From contig CAVPCY010000013.1 in the NCBI GenBank assembly GCA_963702525.1, positions 186,001 to 250,000 on the forward strand: a stretch of DNA of 64,000 bases, read 5' to 3'. How positions within the stretch are numbered: position 1 is the first letter of the stretch; the number at the start of each line of letters is the position of its first letter. This document shows positions 11,078 to 20,753 of this stretch, piece by piece. The position numbers were made by a program, and so were the translations under genes. The notes under the pieces are model-generated. The model did not search any database, was not told the DNA's origin, and saw nothing but the letters and a program-made list of their open reading frames with translations. This DNA is from CAVPCY01 sp963702525 (GTDB taxonomy: Bacteria; Actinomycetota; Coriobacteriia; Anaerosomatales; PHET01).

Positions 11078-12385
11078 GCGCCGTACCGACATTCGAGGAG
11101 CTCATCGAGCGCAAACGCGACTGTCGCGCGCACACCGCCGAGGAGATCGAACGGATCGTCATCGGCTACACCGAGGGCGAGATGCCGGACTATCAGATGG
11201 CGGCGTGGCTGATGGCGGCGTACCTCAACGGGCTGAACGCCGATGAGACCGTGTGGCTGACCGAGTCCATGGTGCGCTCCGGCGGCAGGTGGACCTCTCG
11301 TCGATCCCGGGCGTGAAGGTGGACAAGCACTCGACCGGTGGTGTCGCGGATACCACGACGCTGGTGCTCGCGCCGCTGGTGGCGGCGTGCGGGGCGCCCG
11401 TCGCGAAGATGAGCGGCCGCGGACTCGGGCACACGGGTGGGACGCTCGACAAGCTCGAGTCGATCCCGGGCTACTCGGTCGTGCTCGAGCCCGAGAGCTT
11501 CGTCGAAGCAGGTTCGGGACGTGGGCGTCGCCGTCATCGCACAGTCGCCCGACGTCGACCCGGCGGACAAGAAGATCTACGCCCTGCGCGATGTGACCGC
11601 GACCGTGCCGAGCGTCCCGCTGATCGTTGGCAGCATCATCAGCAAGAAGATCGCGGGCGGTGCTGACGCTATCCTGCTCGACGTGAAGGTCGGCTCGGGC
11701 GCTTTCATGAAGTCCGAAGACGACGCGCGTGCTTTGGCGGCGGAGTTGACGCGCGTCGGGCACGTGCTGGGGCGCGATGTCGTGTGCGTCATGTCGGACA
11801 TGAGCCAGCCGCTCGGCATGGCGGTGGGAAACGCGCTCGAGGTGCGAGAAGCGATCGAGACGCTCAGGGGCGAGGGCCCGGAAGAGCTCACCGAGCTGTG
11901 CCTCGCACTCGGCGCGAAGATGCTTGTCATGGCGGGGGTATGCAAGCACAGGGATGAGGCCTTCGAGCGGTGCCGAGCGGCGCTTGCTGATGGCAGTGCG
12001 CTGCGCAAGTTCGGCGAGTGGGTGGCCGCGCAGGGGGGCGACGCGCGTGTGACCGATGACTTCGGATTGCTGCCTCTCGCGGCTTGCACCCGGGAGGTAC
12101 GCGCGTCGCGAGGTGGCTTCATCGCCGGCTTCGACGCCGAGGGGGTCGGCCGGGCCGCGATGCTGCTCGGCGCAGGACGTGTCACCAAAGACGACCCGAT
12201 CGACTTCGGGGCGGGTCTGCTGCTGGCGGTTCGCACGGGCGACGCGGTTCACGCCGGGGACCTGCTGTGCACGATGTGGGCGGAGACGGAGGAGCTGCTC
12301 GACTCAGGCGAGGAACGATTCCTCGCGTCGGTGCGCTTCAGCGCCGAGACCCACGCAGCCGCCGCCACTCTTCCACGAGCTGTAG
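11074..12385 (+). CDS. pdp: Pyrimidine-nucleoside (thymidine) phosphorylase (frameshifted)
   Basis: Cleaves pyrimidine nucleosides with phosphate, supplying the pentose 1-phosphate used by DeoB. It starts at GTG 11074, overlapping deoB. Recognisable blocks are GYTEGEMPDYQMAAWLMAA, KVDKHSTGGVADTTTL (phosphate loop), KMSGRGLGHTGGTLDKLE, and DVKVGSGAFMK. Frameshifts lie near 11285, 11515 and 12345. The last restores the canonical TQPPPLFHEL ending and TAG at 12383-12385; without it the frame runs on into the next gene. About 437 residues, as expected for Pdp/DeoA. Confidence 0.9.
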
Positions 12386-12396
12386 GTCCGGTCGTC

Positions 12397-15036
12397 GTGC
12401 GCATCGTCGTCGGACATGCCAACCCGGACTTCGATGCCTACGCGTCCACGGTAGCGGCGACCAAGCTGTTCCCCGGCTCGCGCGCGGTCTTTCTCGGCAG
12501 CCAGAATGCGAACGTTCGAGCCTTCCACAACCTGCACGAGGAGTTCTTCGACTTCGTCGAGATGCGCGGGCTCGACATGGAGGCGGTCGACTCGGTAGTG
12601 ATGGTCGATACGCGCGACCCGGACCGGGTGGGGGAGTTCAGAGACGTCGTTACCCGTCCGGGTGTGGAGGTGGTCGTCTACGACCACCATCCGCCGCAGG
12701 AGGGCGACATAGTCGGCGTCGAGGACCGGGGCATGCAGGTGGGCGCGACAACCTCGATCCTGGTGCACGAGATACGCGAGCGCGACATCGAACTGAGCGT
12801 TCTCGAGGCGAGCCTCATGCTTCTGGGAGTGCACGAGGACACCGGGTCGCTGACCTACCCGGGAGCGACTGCGTTCGACGCCGAGGCTGCCGCGTGGCTC
12901 ATGTCGGTCGGTGCCGACATGGAGGTGCTCAACCAGTTCCTCTCGCGAGCGCTGACCCCCGCCCAGCAGCAGCTGCTTGCCCAACTGCAGGAGTCGCTCG
13001 AGGTCTGGGAGATCAACGGGCAGCAGATAGCCGTGGGGACCGCGTCTGCTGACGAGTATGTCGACTCGGCCAGTGTGCTCACGCACTACGTGGTGGAGGA
13101 CATGGGCTACCGCGTGGCGGTGGCGATCGTCAGCATGCCCGAGCGCTTGCAGGTCGTCGCTCGCTCTCGCATGGCCGAGGTGGACGTTGGGGCCGTGATG
13201 GCCAGGATGGGTGGAGGCGGCCACGCACAGGCGGCTTCGGCGGGATACCGGGACCTCGGCAGCGCTGAGGCCTTGAAGCGCGTCCGCGAGGCGCTGCTGG
13301 CCGAGGTCAGGCCTCCTCTCAGGGCCGGAGACGTCATGAGCGCGCCTGTGCGCTCTGTCGGGCCCGACACGTCGATGGCGCAGGCCGGTGAGTTGATGGC
13401 GGCGTGGGGGCACGGCGGCGTGCCCGTCGTTGACGAGGGCGAGCTGGTGGGTATCGTCACGCGCAAAGACGTCGACAAGGCCCTCAGGCACCGCCTCGAC
13501 CATGCGCCGGTCAGAGGGTTCATCGGCAAAGACGTGGTCACGGTGGGCCCGGACATGGACCTTTCAGAGCTGGAGGAGACGCTCGCGACCCGTGGTATCG
13601 GCCGTGTGCCGGTAGTGTCGGGCGGTGCGATCGTCGGCATCGTGACGCGCAAGGACGTTCTTCGCGCCGAACACGGAGACGCGTACTTGGATCGAGGGGC
13701 CAGCCGCGCTCACCCCGGGGCTACCAAGCGCTTCCTGGGGGGCGTGGACACCCTGCTGCCGCCAGCGGTGCGCGACGCGCTCCGAGAACTGGGCGGCGTG
13801 GCACGAGACCAGGGGTGCGGTGCGCACCTTGTGGGCGGCTTCGTGCGCGACATGATGCTGGGCCGGCCCAATCTCGATGTTGATGTGGTTGTGGAAGGCG
13901 ACGGGGTCGAGTTCGCAGAAGCGGCTTCACGGCGGCTCGGGGCGAGGATCAAGGCGCATCGGCGCTTCGGGACCGCGGTGATCGTCGTGTCGCGCGACTT
14001 CCACGTGGACGTTGCGACCAGCAGGGCGGAGTACTACACGCGGCCCGGGGCGCTGCCCACCGTCGAGCGGTCGAGCCTCCGGCAGGATCTTCTGCGCAGG
14101 GATTTCACCATCAATGCGATGTCCGCCTGTCTGGACCCGGAGTGCTTCGGCGCGATCGCCGACCCGTTTGGAGGCCTGGCCGATCTGCGCGACGGCGCGG
14201 TGCGCGTCATGCATGCGCTGTCATTCGTCGACGACCCCACCCGCGTGCTCCGTGCGGCACGGTTCGAGCAGCGCTACGGCTTCGCGATGGAGCCGCACAC
14301 CGAACAGCTGGCGCGGCGAGCCGTGGCCATGGGGCTCGTCGAGGAGGTCTCAGGCGCGCGCGTCCGAGAGGAGCTCTACGACATCCTCGGAGAGCCCGCC
14401 CCCGTGCCCGTGTTGAGGCGGCTGGACGACCTGGGGGCGCTCGCTCCACTCCTGCCCACGGGCGCTGACCGCGTGGCGGTTCTGGCGCGCCTCGACGCGG
14501 TCGCGCATGCGCTGGAGTCGCACAAGGACATCGCCCCGACTCGCGTTTCGAAGCGCGGCGCGTACCTGTGCGTGCTAGGAGCATCGGGAACCAGGGGCAG
14601 CGCCGAGCGCTGGCTGCGCCACTTCCGTATCGGTCGGGAGCACGCGCTCGGGGTGCAGTCACTCGCATCGGCAGGGCCCGCGGTTCAGCGAGCGCTTGCC
14701 GATGCCCGCCCGATGCGAGACAGCCGCCTCTACCGGCTGCTCGAGCCGTTGCCGGCTGAGACGGTGCTCAATCTGTGGGCCTCGGGGAGCGAGACCGTGC
14801 GTGAGCGCGTAGAGCGCTACAGCACGGAGGTGTCGCGAATCGCGCCCGCGGTGAGTGGACGCGACCTGATCGAGATGGGGGCGCAGCCCGGCGAGGCATT
14901 CTCGGCTATACTCGCGACTGCTCGTGACGACCGGCTGGACGGCCGGGCGGTGGGTCGCGAAGCCGAGCTTGCCAACCTACGACGCCTCGCGCTCAAGCGC
15001 GGCATCGTTTCCGATGCGACCGAGGAGAAGGCGTGA
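12397..15036 (+). CDS. DHH phosphoesterase - CBS pair - tRNA nucleotidyltransferase/poly(A) polymerase-type protein
   Basis: A three-part protein of about 879 residues from GTG 12397. Residues 1-300 form a DHH/DHHA1 phosphoesterase: VGHANPDFDAYAS, VMVDTRD, YDHHPP and GGGGHAQAA are all present. Two CBS motifs follow (GDVMSAPVRSV and GKDVVTVGPD, each with GIVTRKDV). From about residue 440 there is a class II nucleotidyltransferase: LVGGFVRDMMLGRPNLDVDVVVEGDG, RRDFTINAMS and the helical RNA-binding tail. Comparable architectures are known in Aquifex-type and deltaproteobacterial A- or CCA-adding enzymes. Whether this one adds A, CCA or CC is not decided by sequence alone. It overlaps the following protease gene by four bases (GTGA). 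Confidence 0.85.
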   Translation: MRIVVGHANPDFDAYASTVAATKLFPGSRAVFLGSQNANVRAFHNLHEEFFDFVEMRGLDMEAVDSVVMVDTRDPDRVGEFRDVVTRPGVEVVVYDHHPPQEGDIVGVEDRGMQVGATTSILVHEIRERDIELSVLEASLMLLGVHEDTGSLTYPGATAFDAEAAAWLMSVGADMEVLNQFLSRALTPAQQQLLAQLQESLEVWEINGQQIAVGTASADEYVDSASVLTHYVVEDMGYRVAVAIVSMPERLQVVARSRMAEVDVGAVMARMGGGGHAQAASAGYRDLGSAEALKRVREALLAEVRPPLRAGDVMSAPVRSVGPDTSMAQAGELMAAWGHGGVPVVDEGELVGIVTRKDVDKALRHRLDHAPVRGFIGKDVVTVGPDMDLSELEETLATRGIGRVPVVSGGAIVGIVTRKDVLRAEHGDAYLDRGASRAHPGATKRFLGGVDTLLPPAVRDALRELGGVARDQGCGAHLVGGFVRDMMLGRPNLDVDVVVEGDGVEFAEAASRRLGARIKAHRRFGTAVIVVSRDFHVDVATSRAEYYTRPGALPTVERSSLRQDLLRRDFTINAMSACLDPECFGAIADPFGGLADLRDGAVRVMHALSFVDDPTRVLRAARFEQRYGFAMEPHTEQLARRAVAMGLVEEVSGARVREELYDILGEPAPVPVLRRLDDLGALAPLLPTGADRVAVLARLDAVAHALESHKDIAPTRVSKRGAYLCVLGASGTRGSAERWLRHFRIGREHALGVQSLASAGPAVQRALADARPMRDSRLYRLLEPLPAETVLNLWASGSETVRERVERYSTEVSRIAPAVSGRDLIEMGAQPGEAFSAILATARDDRLDGRAVGREAELANLRRLALKRGIVSDATEEKA

Positions 15037-15683
15037 CCTCTCTGCTTTCGTACGTGCTCCGGTTCGCTCTGGTGTTCCCGGCCATCATCTTGCACGAGGT
15101 CTCTCACGGATACGTGGCGTATCTGTTGGGCGACGATACCGCCAAACGTGCCGGTCGGCTGAGTCTGAACCCGATCAAGCACGTCGATCCCGTAGGCACG
15201 ATCATCCTGCCGGCGACGATGTTGATCTTGTCGGGCGGCAGGTACTTCTTCGGGTGGGCCAAGCCCGTGCCCATCAACCCGTGGGCTTTCAAGAACCAGC
15301 GCGAAGGCATGCTGTTGACCGGAGCGGCCGGCCCTGTGACCAACATCGTGCTTGCCGCGCTATCCGGCCTGCTCTCGCGGTTGTTCGTCGGCTCAGGGCT
15401 GCTGAGCGCTGCCGCCGTGAGCGGGATCATCGCCACGGTTCTCGTGTATTTCTGTCAGGCGAACCTGGTGCTTGCATTCTTCAACCTGGTGCCCATCCCG
15501 CCCCTTGACGGTTCACGGGTGGTGCAGTACTTCCTTCCTGACCGTCTGCGCGACGCTTACCACTCGATCGAGCGGTACGGCTTCATGCTTCTCATCGGCA
15601 TCACGTGGCTGGTCCCAGGCGCGTTCAGCGGGTACCTCAACCTCACCGTAGAGCCGCTCTTTCGCCTCTTCACCGGGTTGTGA
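15033..15683 (+). CDS. Site-2-protease-like M50 membrane metalloprotease
   Basis: Multi-pass intramembrane zinc protease homologue of 216 residues, the short YwhC/Rv-type class without a PDZ domain. The zinc motif HEVSH lies in the first helix (IILHEVSHGYVAYLLGDD), and the third ligand region is NLVPIPPLDGS near residue 155. GRLSLNPIKHVDPVGT is also typical of this subfamily. It starts at GTG 15033, overlapping the upstream stop. Its substrate is unknown. Confidence 0.85.
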   Translation: MTSLLSYVLRFALVFPAIILHEVSHGYVAYLLGDDTAKRAGRLSLNPIKHVDPVGTIILPATMLILSGGRYFFGWAKPVPINPWAFKNQREGMLLTGAAGPVTNIVLAALSGLLSRLFVGSGLLSAAAVSGIIATVLVYFCQANLVLAFFNLVPIPPLDGSRVVQYFLPDRLRDAYHSIERYGFMLLIGITWLVPGAFSGYLNLTVEPLFRLFTGL

Positions 15684-15765
15684 CGCTGCGAGCGCGATAC
15701 GGCGCCTGCCTGCGCTATCATGAACCCCACCATTTCTCACCCGAAGAGGGGACGCGTTCGCATCC

Positions 15766-16839
15766 ATGACCAAGAGGCGCACTCTCACCGGATACCGGCC
15801 CACGGGCAAACTGCACATCGGGCACTGGTTCGGCAACCTGCAGAACATGCTCACCATGCAGCACGAGTACGATGCCTACTACTTCATCGCCGACTACCAC
15901 GCGCTCACGAGTGACTGGGCTGACCCCAGCGGTGTCGCGGTGTCGACCGAGGAGATGGTGCTCGACTGGTGCGCAGCCGGGCTCGACCCTGAGATCTGCA
16001 CGATCTATCGGCAATCTGACGTGCCCGAAGTCGCCGAACTGATGCTGTTCTTCGCGATGGTGCTTCCCATGCCCTGGTTGGAGCGCACGCCCAGCTACAA
16101 GGAGCAGCGCGCGCAGATCACCACGAAGGACCTCGGCAACGTGGGCTTCTTCCTGTACCCGGCCTTGCAGGCCGCGGACATCGCGATCGTGCTGGCCGAC
16201 GCGGTGCCGGTGGGCGAGGACCAGCTGCCGCACCTCGAACTGACTCGGGAGATCGTTCGCCGCTTCAACAACACCTACGGGGAGTTCCTGCGCGAGCCCC
16301 AGGCGATCATCGCCACCGAGGGCGCGCGGGTGCCCGGCACCGACGGCCGCAAGATGTCGAAGAGCTACAACAACTCGATCTTCATCAGCGACCCTGAAGA
16401 GGAGATCCGGGCCAAGGTCATGAGCTTCATGACCGATCCCGCACGCAAGCTCAAGACCGACCCGGGTGACCCGGACATCTGCCCGCTGCACCAGGTTCAC
16501 AAGCTCATCGCGGACGCTGGCGAGATCGCGGAGTGGGACCGCTGCTGCCGCGTCGCCGACTGTGGGTGCGTCGCGCACAAGCGCAAGCTCGCGGATGACC
16601 TTGTCGGCTATCTCGCCCCATTCCAGGAGCGCCGCCGTGAGCTCGCTGCGATTCCGGGCTTCGCGGCGGAGGTGCTTGCAGGCGGAGCCGCTAAGGCCAG
16701 ACCCGTAACCACCTCAGTCGTCGCCACGTGCAGGGAGCTGATGGGCCTCGATCCGCGTACGGCGCTCTCGGATGGCATCGTTGCGAGAGACGCGGGCGAA
16801 CGTATCGAGTCAGCTCCGTCGTTCCTCGGCGAAGAGTAG
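15766..16839 (+). CDS. trpS: Tryptophanyl-tRNA synthetase
   Basis: Class I aminoacyl-tRNA synthetase charging tRNA-Trp. It is intact, 357 residues from ATG 15766. The HIGH-type motif is GKLHIGHWFGN near residue 15 and KMSKS lies within GRKMSKSYNNSIF near residue 190. Dimer and specificity blocks YHALTSDW and ALQAADIAIVLADAVPVGED are also clear. The preceding 80 bases contain TATCAT as a possible -10 but no T-box that I can recognise. Confidence 0.95.
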   Translation: MTKRRTLTGYRPTGKLHIGHWFGNLQNMLTMQHEYDAYYFIADYHALTSDWADPSGVAVSTEEMVLDWCAAGLDPEICTIYRQSDVPEVAELMLFFAMVLPMPWLERTPSYKEQRAQITTKDLGNVGFFLYPALQAADIAIVLADAVPVGEDQLPHLELTREIVRRFNNTYGEFLREPQAIIATEGARVPGTDGRKMSKSYNNSIFISDPEEEIRAKVMSFMTDPARKLKTDPGDPDICPLHQVHKLIADAGEIAEWDRCCRVADCGCVAHKRKLADDLVGYLAPFQERRRELAAIPGFAAEVLAGGAAKARPVTTSVVATCRELMGLDPRTALSDGIVARDAGERIESAPSFLGEE

Positions 16840-16851
16840 CCGGCCCCGAAC

Positions 16852-17634
16852 GTGGGCTATACGGTCAAGACAGATGTCTTCGAGGGCCCCTTCGATCTCC
16901 TGCTCCATCTGGTGTCGCGCCAGCGGGTGGACGTGAGCCATATCTCGATATGCGACGTCGCGGACCAGTACCTCGAGCACATCGACAAGATGACGGACCT
17001 CGATCTCGACGTCGCAAGCGAGTTCCTGCTGCTGGCGGCGACACTCCTTGAGATCAAGGCAGCCTCGTTGCTCCCGAAGCAAGACGTCTACATCGGCGAC
17101 GAGCTCGACGATCTGTCTCCCGAAGAGGCACGGGACATCCTCATAGCGCGGCTGCTCAGCTACAAGCAGTTCAAGAACGCTTCGGGCGAGCTCGCGCAGC
17201 GCATGGAGAACGAGGACCGCATGCATCCGCGCCAAGCGGGACTCGAACCCGAGTTCCTCGGCCTGATGCCGGACTACCTCGAAGGGCTCACGCTGCATGC
17301 GCTTGCGCTGATATGTGCGGACCTGGAGTACCGGCGAGAGGTGTTCTTGCTGGAGGCCGAGCACGTGGCGAGTATGCCTATCTCGCTCGAGCTTCACGCG
17401 GAGAGCGTCCGGCGCAAGGTGGCCCACTCCGGGAGAGTCGCCTTCTCGGAGCTTGTCGGCGGCGACGCAACGCCGGAACTCATCGTGGTGACCTTGCTGG
17501 CCGTGCTCGAGCTGTACAAGCGTGGGCTGGTCGACGTGGCACAAGACGCGGTCTTCGGCGACATCGTCATCAGTCAGCTCAGCGAAGACGAGGCCGCAGC
17601 CCGAGGCGTGGCCGAGGAGGAGCATCATGAGTGA
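16852..17634 (+). CDS. scpA: Segregation and condensation protein A
   Basis: Kleisin subunit of the SMC-ScpAB condensin. It bridges SMC heads and acts in chromosome organisation. Starting at GTG 16852, residues 4-20 give the signature VKTDVFEGPFDLLLHLV, and ISICDVADQYL plus DVASEFLLLAATLLEIK follow. Length is 260 residues. The C-terminal winged-helix (FSELVGGDATPELIVVTLLA) is present. It overlaps scpB by eight bases, the usual gene pair. Confidence 0.93.
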   Translation: MGYTVKTDVFEGPFDLLLHLVSRQRVDVSHISICDVADQYLEHIDKMTDLDLDVASEFLLLAATLLEIKAASLLPKQDVYIGDELDDLSPEEARDILIARLLSYKQFKNASGELAQRMENEDRMHPRQAGLEPEFLGLMPDYLEGLTLHALALICADLEYRREVFLLEAEHVASMPISLELHAESVRRKVAHSGRVAFSELVGGDATPELIVVTLLAVLELYKRGLVDVAQDAVFGDIVISQLSEDEAAARGVAEEEHHE

Positions 17635-18253
17635 TAGCGCGGTGGTCAAGGGCGCCCTGGAGGCTTTGCTGTTCGTGAGTGACGAACCCGTGTCGGCTGT
17701 GAGGCTCGCCAAGATCATCGACGCGTCACCCGGGGTGGTCGAGTCGGCCCTGGCCAACCTCGCAGAGGAGTACAGGGAGCAGGAGCGGGGTTTCCAGTTG
17801 CGCGAGGTTGCCGGGGGCTGGCGGCTCTACACGCATCCGGCGCATCACGACGTCATCGAGAGGTACGTGATGTCGTGGGACACGCGGCGGCTCTCTCAGG
17901 CTGCGCTCGAGGCGCTTGCAGTGGTCGCATACCACCAACCCGTCACACGCGCAGGTATCAACGCCGTCAGGGGAGTCAACTCGGAAGGCGTGATCGCTTC
18001 ACTCGTGGAGAAGGGCCTCGTACGCGAGGTTGGACGCGACAAGAATCAAGGCAACGCGATCCTCTACGGGACGACGCGCACGTTTCTTGAGAAGTTCGGG
18101 CTCAAGGACCTCGGTGGCTTGCCGCCATTCGAGGAGTTCGCCCCGGACGCACTGACCGAAGACGCGATTCGTGACCGGCTCTCAGGGGGCGGGGGAGTCC
18201 AGCCCATCCCGATGGACGATGACGCGGACGACGAGATCGCCGTGGTCGACTGA
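17627..18253 (+). CDS. scpB: Segregation and condensation protein B
   Basis: Winged-helix partner of ScpA in the SMC complex. ATG 17627, preceded by GAGGAGG, gives 208 residues. The N-terminal winged helix begins VVKGALEALLFVSDEPVS; the second contains LSQAALEALAVVAYHQPVTR and the family phrase VNSEGVIASLVEKGLV, followed by YGTTRTFLEKFGLKDL. The tail after residue 180 is acidic and probably disordered. Confidence 0.93.
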   Translation: MSDSAVVKGALEALLFVSDEPVSAVRLAKIIDASPGVVESALANLAEEYREQERGFQLREVAGGWRLYTHPAHHDVIERYVMSWDTRRLSQAALEALAVVAYHQPVTRAGINAVRGVNSEGVIASLVEKGLVREVGRDKNQGNAILYGTTRTFLEKFGLKDLGGLPPFEEFAPDALTEDAIRDRLSGGGGVQPIPMDDDADDEIAVVD

Positions 18254-18328
18254 TTCCCGTGGCCGCCAGACACACCCGACGAATCAAGGCCATCGCCAGA
18301 CACCGGTGCGCACGAAGCGCCAGGCCCC

Positions 18329-19054
18329 ATGCGCCTCCAGCGGTTTCTTGCGCGCTCGGGCGTTGCCTCGCGGCGCGGCAGCGAGGACTTGATGACGGCG
18401 GGCCGTGTGCGCGTGAACGGAGCTGTCGTCGCCTCCCTCGGGAGCAAGGTGGATCCCCGCGTGGACCTGATCGAGGTCGACGGGAAACGCGTCGTGCCCA
18501 TGGGTGCTCCGGTCTACATGGCCTTGAACAAGCCCGCGGGCTGCGTGACCACCATGAGCGACCCCCAGGGCAGACCGACGGTGTCATCGCTCGTCCCCGT
18601 CGACGAGCACCCGGGTCTGTTTCCCGTGGGCAGGCTGGATCTCGAGACCACCGGCCTGCTTCTCTTCACGACCGACGGCGAGCTCTCTCACCGGCTGCTG
18701 CATCCACGGTGGAAGGTACCGAAGACCTACGTGGCCGTGGTGGACGGCACTCCAGGGCCGCACGCATGTTCGACGCTCGAGTCCGGAGTCGATCTCGACG
18801 ACGGGACGACTGCTCCGGCGATCGTTCGGGTGCTCGAGACTCGCTCGGACTCGGCCTTGGTCGAGATCACCATCCGAGAGGGGCGCAAGCGCCAAGTGCG
18901 CAGGATGTTCTCGGCTGTAGGGCATCCGGTGGTGCAGTTGCATCGCACCGTGTTCGGCCCCGTCGAGCTGGGCACGCTCGAGCCCGGTGCGTGGCGTATG
19001 CTCGACGAGCGGGAGATCGCGGCCCTGCGTGCAGCCACGGAGATGGGGGACTAG
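18329..19054 (+). CDS. rluB: 23S rRNA pseudouridine synthase, RluB/RsuA family
   Basis: Isomerises a uridine in 23S (or 16S) rRNA. It is 241 residues from ATG 18329. An S4 RNA-binding domain (MRLQRFLARSGVASRRGSEDL) is followed by the catalytic GRLDLETTGLLLFTTDGELS, in which the aspartate of RLD is the nucleophile. KTYVAVVDG and the EGRKRQVRRMF motif are typical. Clustering with scpAB is common in Gram-positive and actinobacterial genomes. I favour RluB by context, but exact site specificity is inferred. Confidence 0.9.
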   Translation: MRLQRFLARSGVASRRGSEDLMTAGRVRVNGAVVASLGSKVDPRVDLIEVDGKRVVPMGAPVYMALNKPAGCVTTMSDPQGRPTVSSLVPVDEHPGLFPVGRLDLETTGLLLFTTDGELSHRLLHPRWKVPKTYVAVVDGTPGPHACSTLESGVDLDDGTTAPAIVRVLETRSDSALVEITIREGRKRQVRRMFSAVGHPVVQLHRTVFGPVELGTLEPGAWRMLDEREIAALRAATEMGD

Positions 19055-19673
19055 GTGGCGTTGGTCGTCTTCACAGGGGGCGCGAGGAGCGGCAAGAGCG
19101 GCGCTGCGACGCGCCTCGTGACATCTCGCGTCGGCGACGGCGGGGCCACGATCGTGGTGTTCGGACGTGAAACCGAAGACGATGAGTTCGCCGAGAGGAT
19201 CGCGCGCCATCGGGCGGAGCGGCCGGCGCACTGGACCACTGTGGAGGCGCAAGACGCATCGGGCTGGACCGCTGGGGTGCCCGAGGGCGAAACGGTACTG
19301 ATCGACTGCATGGGTACCTTGCTGGGGCTCATCATGGACGAGGCGGGTTCAGAGGCCGAGTATGCCGACTCCGGACGTGCTGCCCGCCGCATTCGCGGCG
19401 CGATGTCGAGAAGGTGCTGGACGGCATCATCGCCTGGCTCGTGAGCCGGCGCGGTGACACCGTGGTGGTGACGAACGAGGTTGGCGACGGAGTCGTTCCG
19501 GCGTACGCCCTCGGGACGCGTGTTCCGCGACGTCTTGGGCAGGGCGAACCGATCGCCTGGTGGACGGCGCTGACGCGGCGTACCTGTGCGTTGCCGGACG
19601 GCTCGTGGACCTGCGCAGCAGACCGACCGAGGCGATGTTGGCCCGAAGACTGACGATCGAAGGGGTTCGATGA
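19055..19673 (+). CDS. cobU: Adenosylcobinamide kinase / adenosylcobinamide-phosphate guanylyltransferase (frameshifted)
   Basis: Activates adenosylcobinamide with GTP in the nucleotide-loop assembly of B12. GTG 19055 directly follows rluB. The P-loop TGGARSGKSGAAT is at residues 6-18 and DCMGTLLG, a CobU block, is near residue 87. Frameshifts near 19402, 19510 and 19565 must be undone to read VVTNEVGDGVVPAYALG, VFRDVLGRAN and AAYLCVAGRLVDL, all expected in order. TGA 19671-19673 overlaps the cobT ATG. About 206 residues is normal. First gene of a cobUTSC run; I see no cobalamin riboswitch upstream. Confidence 0.85.
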
Positions 19674-20753
19674 CCGAGCAAGACATGACCTACGAAGCGC
19701 AACTCGACTCCGTCGTTTCGTCGGTTCAGCCGACATCGCCGGCCGATGAGAACGCCGCGTGGGAGCGGCTGGACTCGCTGACCAAGCCGCCGCGCTCGCT
19801 GGGGCGGCTCGAGGAGGTGGCCGCTCGCGTGGCGCGCGTGCAAGGCACTGCGCGCCCCTCCGTGAGCAAGAAGGCCGTCGTTGTCGCGGCAGCCGACCAC
19901 GGGGTGGTGGCCGAGGGCGTCTCGGCGTACCCGCAGGACGTGACGTGGCAGATGGTGGCGAACTTCTCGGCAGGAGGGGCGGCGATCAACGCGCTGGCAC
20001 GCAGCGCTCGCGCTGAGGTGATCGTCTACGACGTCGGTGTCGCAGCCGACATCGAGCATCTTGCGGGGGTGGAGCACCGCAAGGTGGCCAGAGGCACCGA
20101 GAACATGGCGCTGGGCCCCGCGATGACGCGTGAGGAGTGTGCGCGCAGTGTGCTGATCGGCGTGGAGGCGGCTCGAACGCTGGCCGAGCGGGGCTACTCG
20201 CTGATCGGTACCGGCGAGATGGGCATCGGCAACACCACCGCGGCGGCCGCGCTGACCGCGACTTTCACCGGCGCGTCGCCGGAGATGGTGGTCGGCCGCG
20301 GGACCGGCGTGGACGACGACACCCTGGTTCGCAAGACCGACGTCGTGCGGCGGGCGCTCGAGGTCAATGACGTGGGGTCGCTCGACGCCCTTGGAGTGCT
20401 GGCCGCGGTCGGCGGTCTCGAGATAGCGATGCTTGCCGGCGTGATCATCGGCTGCGCTCAGGAGCGGACCTGTGTCGTGGCCGATGGCTACATCTCGGGA
20501 GCCGCCGCGTTGGCCGCGGTCGCCCTGTGTCCGCATCGCGCGAGAGTACATCCTCCCGTCGCATCTGTCGGTGGAGCCGGGCCATGCGGTGGTGCTTCGA
20601 GCGCTGGAGCTCGAACCGGTCCTCGACCTCGACATGCGACTTGGCGAGGGCACCGGCGCCGCACTCGCCTTCGGGATCATCGACGCCGCCTGTCACATGA
20701 TCGCGGATATGGCCACCTTCTCCGAAGCCGGCGTGAGCGAGGCCGCCGAGTAG
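19670..20753 (+). CDS. cobT: Nicotinate-nucleotide--dimethylbenzimidazole phosphoribosyltransferase (frameshifted)
   Basis: Makes alpha-ribazole phosphate, the lower-ligand nucleotide of B12. It starts at ATG 19670 (ATGA overlap). Conserved stretches are LDSLTKPPRSLGRLEE, VVAAADHGVVAEGVSAYP, GTGEMGIGNTTAAAAL and GRGTGVDDD. A frameshift near 20535 leads to LPSHLSVEPGHAVVLRAL and the catalytic-glutamate region RLGEGTGAALAFGIID. Length is about 361 residues. TAG 20751-20753 overlaps the next GTG by one base. Confidence 0.92.

Noticed and set aside
11437..15036. A 1199-residue open frame joining pyrimidine phosphorylase to the DHH-CBS protein
   Set aside because: The alternate frame gives the usual Pdp ending (PPPLFHEL) and TAG at 12383-12385, followed by a GTG start at 12397. 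The apparent fusion is an indel effect.
18900..19054. A cobalamin riboswitch in front of cobU
   Set aside because: cobU begins directly at the rluB stop and no B12-box sequence is visible in the region.
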